Program-made: the position numbers and the translations under genes
NCBI GenBank assembly: GCA_964510205.1
Contig: CAZEBW010000029.1
Location: 1 to 41,463 of the forward strand
DNA from: CAZEBW01 sp964510205
GTDB taxonomy: Bacteria; Chloroflexota; Anaerolineae; VGOG01
DNA length: 41,463 nt
Direction: 5' to 3'
Part shown: positions 23,624-32,358 of the stretch, one piece after another
How the letters are laid out: each line of letters opens with the position of its first letter
Numbering within the stretch: the first letter of the stretch is position 1
Notes under the pieces: model-generated
The model's input: only the letters and a program-made list of their open reading frames with translations
Told to the model about the DNA's origin: nothing
The model's database searches: none

Positions 23624-24787
23624 TCAAGGAAGCTCGCAGACATATGGTTGACCCTCGCCGAGCACCGCGTGGACGATTGGCATCCACTCACTGATGAGGA
23701 TGCTCTGTGGACACAGCTCCTCGCACTCGCCACACTGGATGCAGGCACTGGCGCGCTCCTCTTCCGGTATCCAATTTTTGTATCCCTGGCGCACGTAGTC
23801 GGCCTTGTCGTACATCACGCCCTGGTTGTAGACGGTGAAGTTGCGTGGAATGTCTACACCGTTCGGACACGGCATGCAATACTCGCATTTCGTGCAGGGA
23901 ATCGGACAGAGTGCTTCGTACTTCTCGCGCACCTGTTCGATGAGCGCCAGATCTTCCGCCGTCAGCGTGTTGATGGCCGACGCATCGGCGCTGGCGACGT
24001 TCTCCTCAACCTGCTGCATGGTGCTCATGCCGCTGAGCACCACCGACACCTCTGGCTGGTTCCAGAGCCACTGCAGCGCCCAATCGGCCGGCGTGCGTTT
24101 CTGGGCCGCGGTGTCCCAGACGCGCTGAATCGGCTCAGGTGGGTCCACAAGCCTGCCGCCCAGAATGGGCTCCATGATCACCACGGCCAGCCCTTTGGAC
24201 GCCGCGTATCGCAGCCCACGGGCGCCGGCCTGGTTTTCCACGTCCATATAATTGTACTGGATCTGGCAGAACGTCCATCCATCATGGGCGTCTACGATCT
24301 CTTGGAAAACTTCGTACTTGTCGTGAAACGAGAAGCCAAGGTGTCCGATGCGCCCGTCGGCCATCGCTCCTTCAGCCCACTTCAGCACACCCAGATCGCG
24401 CATCTTGGGCCAGTTCTTCTTGTTCAAGGCATGCAGGAGGTAGAAGTCAACATGATCGGTCTGTAATTTCTCGAGCTGCTCGTTGAGGTATTTGTCAAAA
24501 TCCTCCGCCGCTTCGACCTTCCAACAAGGCAACTTGGTCGCCAGCTTGACCTTCTCCCGATACCCATTCTTGAGCGCTCGGCCGACGACCAGCTCACTGT
24601 TTCCACCGTGGTACGGATACGCCGTGTCGAGGTAATTCACGCCCTGGTCAATGGCGTAATGGAGCATGCGGGTCGCCTCCGGCTCGTCAATGTTCGAGTG
24701 CTCTCCTTCCTTGATGGGAAATCGCATGCACCCGAATCCCAGCGCGGAGACCTTCCAGTCCAACGGCCCGAATTCACGATACCGCAT
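23624..24787 (-). CDS. Aldo/keto reductase with C-terminal 4Fe-4S domain
   Basis: A 387-residue protein. The N-terminal ~280 residues are an AKR TIM barrel with GFGCMRFP, YLDTAYPYHGG (catalytic Asp and Tyr), ATKLP (Lys) and FYLLHALN (His), the complete catalytic tetrad. The C terminus is a ferredoxin-like extension: CTKCEYCMPCPNGVDIP and CIQCGECEELCP. This class of Fe-S aldo/keto reductases is common in anaerobes; substrate is unknown. Start ATG 24787 follows GGAGAG; an ATG ten codons upstream is less likely. It overlaps the kinase gene by 14 bases, so it is in the same transcript, and a terminator follows. Confidence 0.9.
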   Translation of the reverse strand: MRYREFGPLDWKVSALGFGCMRFPIKEGEHSNIDEPEATRMLHYAIDQGVNYLDTAYPYHGGNSELVVGRALKNGYREKVKLATKLPCWKVEAAEDFDKYLNEQLEKLQTDHVDFYLLHALNKKNWPKMRDLGVLKWAEGAMADGRIGHLGFSFHDKYEVFQEIVDAHDGWTFCQIQYNYMDVENQAGARGLRYAASKGLAVVIMEPILGGRLVDPPEPIQRVWDTAAQKRTPADWALQWLWNQPEVSVVLSGMSTMQQVEENVASADASAINTLTAEDLALIEQVREKYEALCPIPCTKCEYCMPCPNGVDIPRNFTVYNQGVMYDKADYVRQGYKNWIPEEERASACIQCGECEELCPQSILISEWMPIVHAVLGEGQPYVCELP

Positions 24788-25436
24788 TGAATGGCTCTCC
24801 TTCCGCGTTGGCCTCAACCACGTCGAAGTCCGGGGTCACCAGGAGGTCTGCCGATGGCCTGAGGGACTGTACCACAACGTGCTCTCGCTCGAGTACCTTC
24901 CATCTCCACTCCGTTTGCGGCTCCTTCCCCCTGACGATCTGAGCCCTCTTCGTGTCGTGGTAGGTCAGATCAATGAATATCCTCAGGTCGGCGTCAATGT
25001 TTAGCGGATAGAGCCCTTCCACGATCAGGTACTCAATCCCCTCGAAGGTCGTGATCAACTTGTCTATCTGATCGGTCAGCAAGTCAATGCAGGGCAAGAC
25101 CGCTTCCTTGCTTCCTCTGAATCCGGCGATGTGCCAGTCCAGGAGATCCCAATCTACTTCCGACAGGCCCACGCTTTCTATGCCCTGTGCCTTCCTCCAG
25201 GCCGCCCTTTCTGGGGGAGGCACTTTGTAGTAGTTGTCAATGTGCAGTATTTTGGCCAGCGTGCCTTTGTCTTTCAGTCCTCTGGCAATCAAGTGAGCCA
25301 ACTCGGATTTCCCCGCCCCCGATTCGCCTCCCACGGCGATCACCATTTTGTCCGCCTTCATTCCCTCAAGTCTGTCAACAACCTGTGCCGCCGCCTTCCT
25401 GTGCTTGTCGGTGATTAGCAGAACATCCCCTAACAT
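24774..25436 (-). CDS. Uridine-kinase-family P-loop kinase
   Basis: A 220-residue cytosolic kinase. The P-loop GGESGAGKSELAHLIA lies at about 37-52, HIDNYYKVPPPERAAW gives the substrate-binding Asp region, and VDWDLLDWHIAGFRG and YLIVEGLYPL follow as in uridine kinase/phosphoribulokinase-like proteins. GGGAGGAG precedes the ATG, which lies one base after the phosphorylase stop (TGAAATG), so the genes are tightly coupled. Because the neighbour is a disaccharide phosphorylase, the substrate might be the free sugar released there rather than uridine. That is inference only. Confidence 0.82.
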   Translation of the reverse strand: MLGDVLLITDKHRKAAAQVVDRLEGMKADKMVIAVGGESGAGKSELAHLIARGLKDKGTLAKILHIDNYYKVPPPERAAWRKAQGIESVGLSEVDWDLLDWHIAGFRGSKEAVLPCIDLLTDQIDKLITTFEGIEYLIVEGLYPLNIDADLRIFIDLTYHDTKRAQIVRGKEPQTEWRWKVLEREHVVVQSLRPSADLLVTPDFDVVEANAEGEPFNAVS

Positions 25437-25437
25437 T

Positions 25438-28400
25438 TCAAGCTCCTCCCTTCCTCAGTTTGATAATCTCCCACTTCTGGGGAGTAACGACTGCTTTGCG
25501 CCCGCGAACGAGAACCTCCACCGCCTCCTCGCGAACGCCCTCAGCTTTCACCTCGACACGCTGCGGCGTCACGACGAAGTCATACCGATCGCCTTTGAAT
25601 CCGATGTTGAAGCACACCTCGCGCCAGTGGGATGGCAGGCAGGGATCAACTCCCACCCGTTCGCCGCTCAAGCTCAATCCCGCATAGGACCTCAAGGCCA
25701 AGATGGCCGTCCCAGCCATGACGCCCGTATGGATGCCTTCTTTCGTCGTGCCGCCCTGAATATCCACATAGTCGCTCTTCAGCGCTTCCATGTACAACCG
25801 CCAACTCAGTTCCTTGCGGCCGATCAGATTGGCCAAGTACGAATGAACCATCCTGCTCAAGGTAGAACCGTGGGACGTTCTCTGGAAGTAATAATCGAAA
25901 TTGGCTCGCAAGAAACCATTCTCGACGGAATAACCTGCCCCGTTCAGAATTTCTTTCACTTTACCTGGACTTAGATTGTAAAACGTCATCAAGGCGTCCG
26001 CCTGCTTGGCTACTTTGTATGCATCGGGAGTCTTCCCTTCCGCCTTGAGGATGCGATCCATGCGGCCGATGTCTCCGTATTTCTCTCTGTATCCCTCCCA
26101 ATCCAGTTCTTTCAGTTCAAAATAACCATCAAATTGCTCCAGAATCCCGTCATCGGACAGGGAAATGGTGATTTTCTTGCTGATGTCACGCCATCTCTCC
26201 AGCTCCCCCTCGGCCAGACCGATTTTGTCGGCGACCTTTTCCCCGCCCCTCCCACTCAGCGCATCAAGAATCTCGAACGCCCTGTTGAAGGCCCAGACAA
26301 CCATGATGTTGGTGTAGCTGTTATCTTTCAGTCCACCCGTGTCCGCGCCGGGATATTTCTCGTGATACTCGTCCGGCCCCATGACTTTATCTATGTTATA
26401 GCGCCCCGCCTCCTCATTGTAGCTCGCCTTGCTGGCCNNNNNNNNNNGACAGATCTCCAGAAACATCTCCGCGCCGTAGGTCTCAAGGAAGTCGCGATCC
26501 TCAGTGATCCAGAAATAGCGCCAGACGTTGTAGGCAATGGCCAGAGACACGTGCCGCTGCAGCGAGCTGTAGTCAGGCCCCCACTCGCCGGACATCGGAT
26601 TCAGGTGCACCACCGGTGTCTCTTCCCGGCCGTCACTGCCGCTCTGCCAGGGAAACATCGCGCCCTCGTAGCCGTGTTCTCTGGCGTATTCCCTGGCCCG
26701 ATCCAAGCGGCGATAGCGGTAAAGCAGCGCAGCTTTGGCCGTGTCTGGGAAATGCATGTCGTAGAACGGCAGGATGTACAGCTCGTCCCAGAAAATGTGC
26801 CCACGGTATGCCTCTCCGTGCAAGCCCCTGGCCGTGATACCCGCGTCCAGGTCCGCGTTGTGCGGCGAGGCAGAAACCATCAGATGGTACTCGCTCAGCC
26901 GCAGCAGCTTTTGGGCGAAACGGTCTCCCGTTATCCGGATGTCAATTTTCTCCCAGATGTCGGCCCAGGCGTCCGCGCTGGCCTGCTGCACTTCATCGAA
27001 ACCGTTGACATTCTGCAAAGCGTCTTGCGCTGATTGCAGCGGATGGTCGCTCTCTCTAGATGTGTAGATGGCCACCACTTTGTCAATGTAAATGGACGAG
27101 CCTTCTTGGGCCTCCAGATCGAAGAACGCATAAACCGCCCCCGGCTTTCCCTCCAAAACGACCTCTGGATCAACAGGCTCCTCGTTTACAGAAACCAAAT
27201 GCACAGCGGCTTCCGCGATGCGGATCTTGGACTGATTGGTTTCCACCACGATGTAGCTAGTGGCACCCTCTCCACCCTCAGCCACCGGTTCCAGATGCTT
27301 TGAGCTCAACTGGCGATAGCGTTCGACGCCGGCGTTGATGATTCTGCCGTTCAAGCCAGACCGAACCGTGATGCGCTCAGCGTAGTTCAAGGGCGTGATC
27401 TTGTACCGCATCGCGGCCAGATGGGGCTGATCCATGCTGGCCAAGCGGCTGGATTCGACCCGGGTTTCCCTGCCAGCCTCATCCCTCACCACCACCTTGC
27501 GGTGAAGAACGCCATCGCGGAAATCCAGCCGGCGGGTGAAACGGACGATCTCAGTCTCGTTGAGGTCCAGCCAGTCGCCATCTCCAATCTTGAACGTCAT
27601 GGGCAGCCAGTTGGGACAGTTCACAAAGTCTTCGTTGACCACGGTGCGCCCCGCCACCTCGGATTCCAGACGATTGTAGACTCCGGCGATGTAGGTGCCG
27701 GGATAGTTCGTGGGCGAGGATTTCCGCCCGCTGGCCTCGCATTCCTCCAGGGCCCCGCGCGTGCCGAAATACCCATTCCCCACGGTGCAGAGCGCTTCCC
27801 TGGTGCCTTCTTCCTCTTTCGAGTAATCATCATAGCTCAGGGACCACATTTCTTGGTCAAGGCCTTCGGAAAACCACTCCTCGATGTCGTCGAAGTCAAT
27901 CTCTCCCATGTCCCTGACCACGATGTCGGCGCCATTGCGCTTGAGCTCCAACTCATTGTCTTCTCGGGCCACGCCCAGAACCAGCCCGAAGACGCCGTTC
28001 CGTCCTGCTTGCACGCCCGAAACGGCGTCCTCCACGACTACGGCGCGGTCATAATGCACGCCCAGGTTATCGCAGGCCGTGGTGAAAATGTCGGCTTGCG
28101 GCTTGCCCTTCAGATCGAGCTCGGCCGAGACCACGCCATCCACCCGCGTGTCGAAAAGCTCCGTCAATCCCGCTGCGTCCAAAACTGCTTTGGCGTTCTT
28201 GCTAGACGAAGCCACACCCACTTTGATGCCCTTTTCGCGCAGCTCTTTGATGAAGTCCACCGTGCTGGAGAAGACCTCCACGTTCCCCTGAGCAATCATC
28301 TCATTGAAGAGCGCATTCTTCCGATTGCCCAACCCGCAGACCGTCCTCTGGTCTGGCGAATCGGAAGGGTCGCCATAGGGTAGCTCAATGCCCCGTGATT

Positions 28401-28620
28401 CCAGGAAAGAGGTCACCCCTTTGTATCTCGGTTTTCCATCCACGTAGGGCAAATAGTCGTCGGCGTGGGTGAATTCGCGGAAAGGCGCGCCGCTCTCCTG
28501 GGCATAGGCTCGCAGGAATTCGTCGAACATCTGCTTCCAGGCCGCGCTGTGCACCGAAGCGGTTCGGGTGATCACGCCATCCAGATCGAAGATCACGGCG
28601 TCAAAACTTTGGTCTTTCAT
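25438..28620 (-). CDS. Beta-phosphoglucomutase/GH65 disaccharide phosphorylase fusion
   Basis: About 1060 residues in two enzymes. Residues ~1-250 are a HAD-type beta-phosphoglucomutase: FDLDGVITRTA with the nucleophile Asp, YKGVTSFLESRGI, GVASSSKNAK and VVEDAVSGVQAGR. Residues ~285-1050 are a family GH65 phosphorylase. The general acid is Glu in MGPDEYHE near 746-752 and KQADALM is the phosphate-site block. GH65 enzymes split trehalose, maltose, kojibiose or nigerose with phosphate to beta-glucose 1-phosphate, which the mutase turns into glucose 6-phosphate. The specific disaccharide is not determined. The start is ATG 28620 with AAAGGA upstream. A 10-N gap at 26438-26447 hides a few codons, probably around the expected Arg-Phe-Trp; frame is preserved. 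Confidence 0.92.
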   Translation of the reverse strand: MKDQSFDAVIFDLDGVITRTASVHSAAWKQMFDEFLRAYAQESGAPFREFTHADDYLPYVDGKPRYKGVTSFLESRGIELPYGDPSDSPDQRTVCGLGNRKNALFNEMIAQGNVEVFSSTVDFIKELREKGIKVGVASSSKNAKAVLDAAGLTELFDTRVDGVVSAELDLKGKPQADIFTTACDNLGVHYDRAVVVEDAVSGVQAGRNGVFGLVLGVAREDNELELKRNGADIVVRDMGEIDFDDIEEWFSEGLDQEMWSLSYDDYSKEEEGTREALCTVGNGYFGTRGALEECEASGRKSSPTNYPGTYIAGVYNRLESEVAGRTVVNEDFVNCPNWLPMTFKIGDGDWLDLNETEIVRFTRRLDFRDGVLHRKVVVRDEAGRETRVESSRLASMDQPHLAAMRYKITPLNYAERITVRSGLNGRIINAGVERYRQLSSKHLEPVAEGGEGATSYIVVETNQSKIRIAEAAVHLVSVNEEPVDPEVVLEGKPGAVYAFFDLEAQEGSSIYIDKVVAIYTSRESDHPLQSAQDALQNVNGFDEVQQASADAWADIWEKIDIRITGDRFAQKLLRLSEYHLMVSASPHNADLDAGITARGLHGEAYRGHIFWDELYILPFYDMHFPDTAKAALLYRYRRLDRAREYAREHGYEGAMFPWQSGSDGREETPVVHLNPMSGEWGPDYSSLQRHVSLAIAYNVWRYFWITEDRDFLETYGAEMFLEICXXXXASKASYNEEAGRYNIDKVMGPDEYHEKYPGADTGGLKDNSYTNIMVVWAFNRAFEILDALSGRGGEKVADKIGLAEGELERWRDISKKITISLSDDGILEQFDGYFELKELDWEGYREKYGDIGRMDRILKAEGKTPDAYKVAKQADALMTFYNLSPGKVKEILNGAGYSVENGFLRANFDYYFQRTSHGSTLSRMVHSYLANLIGRKELSWRLYMEALKSDYVDIQGGTTKEGIHTGVMAGTAILALRSYAGLSLSGERVGVDPCLPSHWREVCFNIGFKGDRYDFVVTPQRVEVKAEGVREEAVEVLVRGRKAVVTPQKWEIIKLRKGGA
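26438..26447. other. Scaffold gap (10 N) inside GH65 domain
   Basis: Ten undefined bases inside the phosphorylase. The frame is continuous across it. GH65 homologues usually have Arg-Phe-Trp/Phe before the Ala-Ser that follows, which would need 7 rather than 10 unknown bases, so 10 is likely a placeholder length. Confidence 0.85.
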
Positions 28621-28686
28621 GAATGAGCAATCCTTTGACAGACCCCGGCGGCGTATTGCGTATTCCGTTTTGGGCCTCACGGAGCA

Positions 28687-28718
28687 CGACGCAACACGCA
28701 TCACGTTTCACGTTTCAC
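28687..28718. repeat. CACG short-word array
   Basis: Words CGCAACACGCAT then CACGTTTCACGTTTCAC repeat just upstream of the phosphorylase gene and run into the last codons of the mscS-like gene (stop at 28715-28717). The CACGTTTCACG word is shared with 6745-6770. Confidence 0.65.
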
Positions 28719-29560
28719 AAAGACCTCATCAGGATTTCCTGCCTCGGATAGGGCATCTCGATTCCCTCCCGCTCGAAGGTCTCCTTGACGCGGCGGCGAA
28801 GCTCGCGGGCCACGTCATATTGCTTGCCCGGCTTGGTCTTGACCATGATGCGCACCGTCATCGTCCAGTCGCCTAGGGCCTCCAGTCCGCTGACCGTCGG
28901 CTCCTCCAGAAGCAGCGGTCTGAACTGCTCGTCCTGGTAGAAGTCGCGGCCGATCTCTTCCAGAACGGCCATCGCTCTGCCGACGTCCTCCTCGTAGGCC
29001 ACACCCAAGTCCAATTTGGCCCGCGACCAGTTCTTGGTACGATTGGAGACGATGCGAATCTCACCGTTAGGCACGACGTGCAGCACCCCCTCCAGGTCTC
29101 GCAGGAAGGTGGCCCGCAGGGTCATCTTCTCCACGCCCCCAGCAATGCCACCAACTTCGATGACATCGTCCACAGCAAACTGATTCTCCAGCAGGATGAA
29201 GAACCCACCGATGATGTCCTTGATCAGGGTCTGAGCGCCCAAACCTATCGCTACGCCCGCTACGCCTGCCCCAGCGATCAGGGGGGTGATGTCTAGACCC
29301 AGCTCCCGCAGGACCATCAGCCCGGCTATAGTCACCATAGCTACCAGAGCGGTGGTGTGGACCACCCTGGTCAGGGTCTTGGCCCGCTGCACCTCCTCAT
29401 CAGTGGGAGCTGCCCCAGCGAGCAACCTTTCGAAGCGAGTCGTCAGAACCCGCAAGAAACGGTAACCGACCAGGCTACCGACTACAATAATGACGATACG
29501 AAGGCCGCTGGTCAGAAGCCAATCCCGAATCGCCTGCCAGAAATCTTGCCCCAATAGCAT
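28715..29560 (-). CDS. MscS-family mechanosensitive ion channel
   Basis: A 281-residue inner-membrane protein. Three hydrophobic helices (about 18-38, 65-85 and 88-112) precede the pore-lining helix, with AGVAGVAIGLGAQTLIKDIIGGFFIL carrying the Gly/Ala packing pattern of MscS TM3. The cytoplasmic beta domain starts at FAVDDVIEVGG and includes VVPNGEI and SRAKLDLGVAYEEDVGRA. Such channels release solutes on hypo-osmotic shock. GGAGGAGG precedes the ATG. It lies between a Mth938-like gene (17 bases upstream) and the disaccharide phosphorylase. Linking osmotic release with reserve sugar use is plausible but not shown. Confidence 0.93.
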   Translation of the reverse strand: MLLGQDFWQAIRDWLLTSGLRIVIIVVGSLVGYRFLRVLTTRFERLLAGAAPTDEEVQRAKTLTRVVHTTALVAMVTIAGLMVLRELGLDITPLIAGAGVAGVAIGLGAQTLIKDIIGGFFILLENQFAVDDVIEVGGIAGGVEKMTLRATFLRDLEGVLHVVPNGEIRIVSNRTKNWSRAKLDLGVAYEEDVGRAMAVLEEIGRDFYQDEQFRPLLLEEPTVSGLEALGDWTMTVRIMVKTKPGKQYDVARELRRRVKETFEREGIEMPYPRQEILMRSL

Positions 29561-29577
29561 TTTGTACCTCCTCCTTC

Positions 29578-29964
29578 TCAGCAGGTCACGTGGAACAGGC
29601 CGATGACGCGGGGACGGTCTCCCTCCACGCCTGCGGCCTCGTTCCAGACGGCGATGGCGTCCGGAGTAGCTGCCAGCTCCGTGCGGCAGTTGTGCTTCTC
29701 CAAGTATGCCTGGGCTTCTTCCGAAAGACGCACTAGGTCATACTGCCCCGTCCCGATGATGAGCAGCTCCGCCCCTTCTTGGTACACGTGCTTGGCCTCG
29801 TCCAGCGAAACGGTGTGGGAGGTGCCGTAGATTCGCTTGGACAGCTTCTTCTTGCGCTTCTTGACCGAGCCGTCCAACCTTATGATGACGTCCTTTTTGA
29901 ACCTCTGGCCGTCAATAGTGATCGAGCCGAAGCTCGTGGCCTCGATTTTCGGCTTCATGCCCAT
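29578..29964 (-). CDS. Mth938-like (DUF498) domain protein
   Basis: A 128-residue soluble protein of the Mth938/DUF498 family. FGSITIDGQRFKKDVII near the N terminus, a Lys-rich insert (VKKRKKKLSKRIYGTSH, about 34-50), LLIIGTGQYDLVRLSEEAQAYLEKH and the closing VIGLFHVTC are typical. Archaeal Mth938 has a known fold but no assigned activity; the mitochondrial relative NDUFAF3 is a complex I assembly factor. AAGGTAGG lies just before the first ATG; a second ATG two codons later is possible. The Lys-rich insert matches the lysine tails of the polyphosphate kinases upstream, which may be coincidence. Confidence 0.82.
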   Translation of the reverse strand: MGMKPKIEATSFGSITIDGQRFKKDVIIRLDGSVKKRKKKLSKRIYGTSHTVSLDEAKHVYQEGAELLIIGTGQYDLVRLSEEAQAYLEKHNCRTELAATPDAIAVWNEAAGVEGDRPRVIGLFHVTC

Positions 29965-29995
29965 CCTACCTTGACAATGTTAACTTCCGCGCCAG

Positions 29996-30083
29996 TGTCA
30001 TTGCGAGGCGCGCTGTTTGCGCCGAAGCAATCCCCAAGTTGCTGATAGGAGATTGCTTCGCCCCTGCGGGGCTCGCAATGACA
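29996..30083. repeat. TGTCATTGCGAG palindromic element, copy 2
   Basis: An 88-bp element with perfect 12-base inverted ends (TGTCATTGCGAG and CTCGCAATGACA). The interior reads GAAGCAATCCCC on one arm and GAGATTGCTTCG on the other. It lies between ppk1 and the Mth938-like gene and contains no coding sequence here. Confidence 0.9.
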
Positions 30084-30102
30084 TCAACTTAACATTTTCC
30101 AA

Positions 30103-32268
30103 CTACTCCTCGCTGTGCCATATCCCCCGATGCTTGATCAGCCACAACTGCGAATTCATCTTCGGCTCACCATCTTGAGGACGCAAATGCTCGTGGCTGC
30201 CGTCGGATAACAACCGCCGCGCCTTCACGTTGTCTCTCAAGTGAACATTGAGGATGTGATCGCGCAGGGCGTCCCGCAGGTGCGGATCCTCCACCGGGAA
30301 CAACTGCTCCACGCGGCGATAGAGGTTGCGCGGCATCAGGTCCGCGCTGCCAAGCAGGATCTCCTCGTCGCCGCCGTTGCGGAAATAGTAGATGCGCGTA
30401 TGCTCCAGGAAGCGACCGACGATGGAGGTAACGCTGATGTTCTCGCTCACCCCCGGCACCCCCGGCCGCAGACAGCAGATACCGCGCACGTTCAGGTCTA
30501 CCTTCACCCCGGCCTGCGATGCGCGGTAAAGGGCCTTGATGCAGGACTTGTCCACCAGCGCGTTCATCTTGAAGGCCAGGTAGCCGTCGCCATTCTTTTC
30601 GTGCTGCTCGATCTCACGTTCAATGCGCTCCACGATATGATCTCGCATCGTCCCCGGCGCGACCAATAGCTTGCGGTAGCCGTCCTTCTGGGAATAGCCG
30701 GTGAGGGAATTGAACAGGTCGGACAGATCGGCGCCAAGGTCGGGGTCGCTGGTGAAGTAGCCCAGATCGGCGTAGACGCGGGCGGTCACGTCATTGTAAT
30801 TGCCCGTACCCATGTGCACGTAACGCCTGATGCCGTCTCGTTCACGGCGGACCACCAAGCATATCTTGGCGTGCGTCTTCAGTCCCATCAGGCCATAGAC
30901 CACGTGCACCCCCACCTCCTCCAGCGCGCGCGCCCACACGATGTTGTTCTCTTCGTCGAAACGCGCTTTCAACTCCACCAGCACGGCCACCTGCTTTTCG
31001 TTCTCGCGGGCCTCCATCAACGCCGCCACGATAGGCGAGTTCGGTCCCACACGGTACAGCGCCTGCTTGATGGCCAGCACATCTGGGTCCCGCGCTGCTT
31101 CGCGGACGAATTCCACCACCGGGTCGAAACTATCGTAGGGGTGATAGAGCAGAACATTGTGACGGCGGATGACGGAAAAGATGTTCTCCTCTGTGGACAG
31201 GGATGGGGGCACCGAGGGCTGGAACGGCGGATCCTTTAGGTCAGGGCGATTGACGTCCATCAGCTCCATGACATCGGCCATACCGATGGGCCCATCCACC
31301 GTGTAGACCTGATAGGGAGCCAATTCGAGATTGCTGACCAAGATGTCGCGCACGTGCTCCGGCATGGTGCCATCTACCTCCAGCCGCACCGCCGAGCCGA
31401 AGTGGCGCATCCGCACACTCTCCTGAATGACCGTCAGCAGGTCTGCGGCCTCATCTTCCTCGATCTCCGGATCGGCGTCGCGGGTGACGCGGAAAGGATA
31501 GGCGGCCACGACTTCTATGCCGGGGAAGAGCAGGTCCAAGTTGGCCATCACCACTTCCTCCAGCCAGACGAAGTTGTTGGACACCGCCTCTGCCAGCCCC
31601 AGGCTTTGATATTCGTCGGCCGTCTCCTCGCTGGGAATGCGCAGCAGGCGGGGGAACATGGCCGGCACTTTCAGGCGGGCGAACCGCTGGCCGTGCAGTG
31701 GATCGTTGATGACCACCGCCAGGTTGATACTCAGATTGGAAATGTGGGGAAAGGGATGCCCTGGATCGAAAGCCAGCGGCGTGAGAGCGGGGAATATCTC
31801 CTTGTTGAAGTAGCGGCGGAGCAGCTTGCGCTGTTTGCGCTTCAGGTCGTCGTACCTGAGTATTTTGAGCCCCGCCTCTCGGAGCTTGGGCAACAGGTCG
31901 TGATGCCAGCAATCGTACTGCCGGGCCAGCTCTGGGAGCAGCTCCTGGCGGATGGCAGCCAACTGCTCGGCCGGCGTCATGCCGTCGGGAGGCGCCTTCA
32001 GCACTCCGGCCGCCAACTGTCGCCGCAGACCAGAGACGCGGATCATGAAGAACTCGTCCAGGAGGTCGGCGGCAATGGCCAGGAACTTGACCCGCTCCAA
32101 CAAGGGGTGATGGTTGCCCAGCGCCTCTTCCAGCACTCGATTATTGTACTGAAGCCAGCTCAACTCGCGGTTGATGAAAAGACTGGGGTCATTCAAGTTC
32201 ACGCCGGATTGGACGTCGCGTTTTTGTTTCTCCTTCTTTTTCTTCTTTTTCTTTTTTTTCTTCCCCAT
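30103..32268 (-). CDS. ppk1: Polyphosphate kinase 1
   Basis: A 721-residue PPK1, the enzyme that reversibly makes polyphosphate from ATP. Domains appear in order: N (FINRELSWLQYNNRVLEEA), H, and two C-terminal phospholipase-D-like domains. The autophosphorylated His is in GLKTHAKICLV (about 465), followed by HMGTGNYNDVTARVYADLG. The second conserved His is in EHTRIYYFRNGG. Length is usual for the family except for an N-terminal run of ten lysines (residues 3-12) followed by EKQKR, which is not part of the normal enzyme. AAGGAGGG precedes the ATG. It is the last of the polyphosphate genes, downstream of two PPK2 genes, which implies coupled synthesis and use of polyphosphate. Confidence 0.96.
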   Translation of the reverse strand: MGKKKKKKKKKKEKQKRDVQSGVNLNDPSLFINRELSWLQYNNRVLEEALGNHHPLLERVKFLAIAADLLDEFFMIRVSGLRRQLAAGVLKAPPDGMTPAEQLAAIRQELLPELARQYDCWHHDLLPKLREAGLKILRYDDLKRKQRKLLRRYFNKEIFPALTPLAFDPGHPFPHISNLSINLAVVINDPLHGQRFARLKVPAMFPRLLRIPSEETADEYQSLGLAEAVSNNFVWLEEVVMANLDLLFPGIEVVAAYPFRVTRDADPEIEEDEAADLLTVIQESVRMRHFGSAVRLEVDGTMPEHVRDILVSNLELAPYQVYTVDGPIGMADVMELMDVNRPDLKDPPFQPSVPPSLSTEENIFSVIRRHNVLLYHPYDSFDPVVEFVREAARDPDVLAIKQALYRVGPNSPIVAALMEARENEKQVAVLVELKARFDEENNIVWARALEEVGVHVVYGLMGLKTHAKICLVVRRERDGIRRYVHMGTGNYNDVTARVYADLGYFTSDPDLGADLSDLFNSLTGYSQKDGYRKLLVAPGTMRDHIVERIEREIEQHEKNGDGYLAFKMNALVDKSCIKALYRASQAGVKVDLNVRGICCLRPGVPGVSENISVTSIVGRFLEHTRIYYFRNGGDEEILLGSADLMPRNLYRRVEQLFPVEDPHLRDALRDHILNVHLRDNVKARRLLSDGSHEHLRPQDGEPKMNSQLWLIKHRGIWHSEE

Positions 32269-32283
32269 CTTTCCCTCCTTGCG

Positions 32284-32335
32284 GAAGAGACAACGAGGCG
32301 ACGAGAAACGAGGCGACCTCGTTACTCGTTACCCA
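32284..32335. repeat. ACGAG short-word array
   Basis: Words ACGAGGCG, ACGAGAA and ACGAGGCG repeat, followed by the inverse ACCTCGTTACTCGTTACC. This makes an imperfect hairpin between the first PPK2 gene and ppk1. Confidence 0.6.
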
Positions 32336-32358
32336 TCCCCCCTCTGCACCCGAACGCG

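Noticed and set aside
29990..30095. Target-site duplication around the TGTCATTGCGAG element
   Set aside because: Flanks (TTAACTT and AACTTAAC) are similar but not an exact direct repeat; mobility of this family is not shown here.
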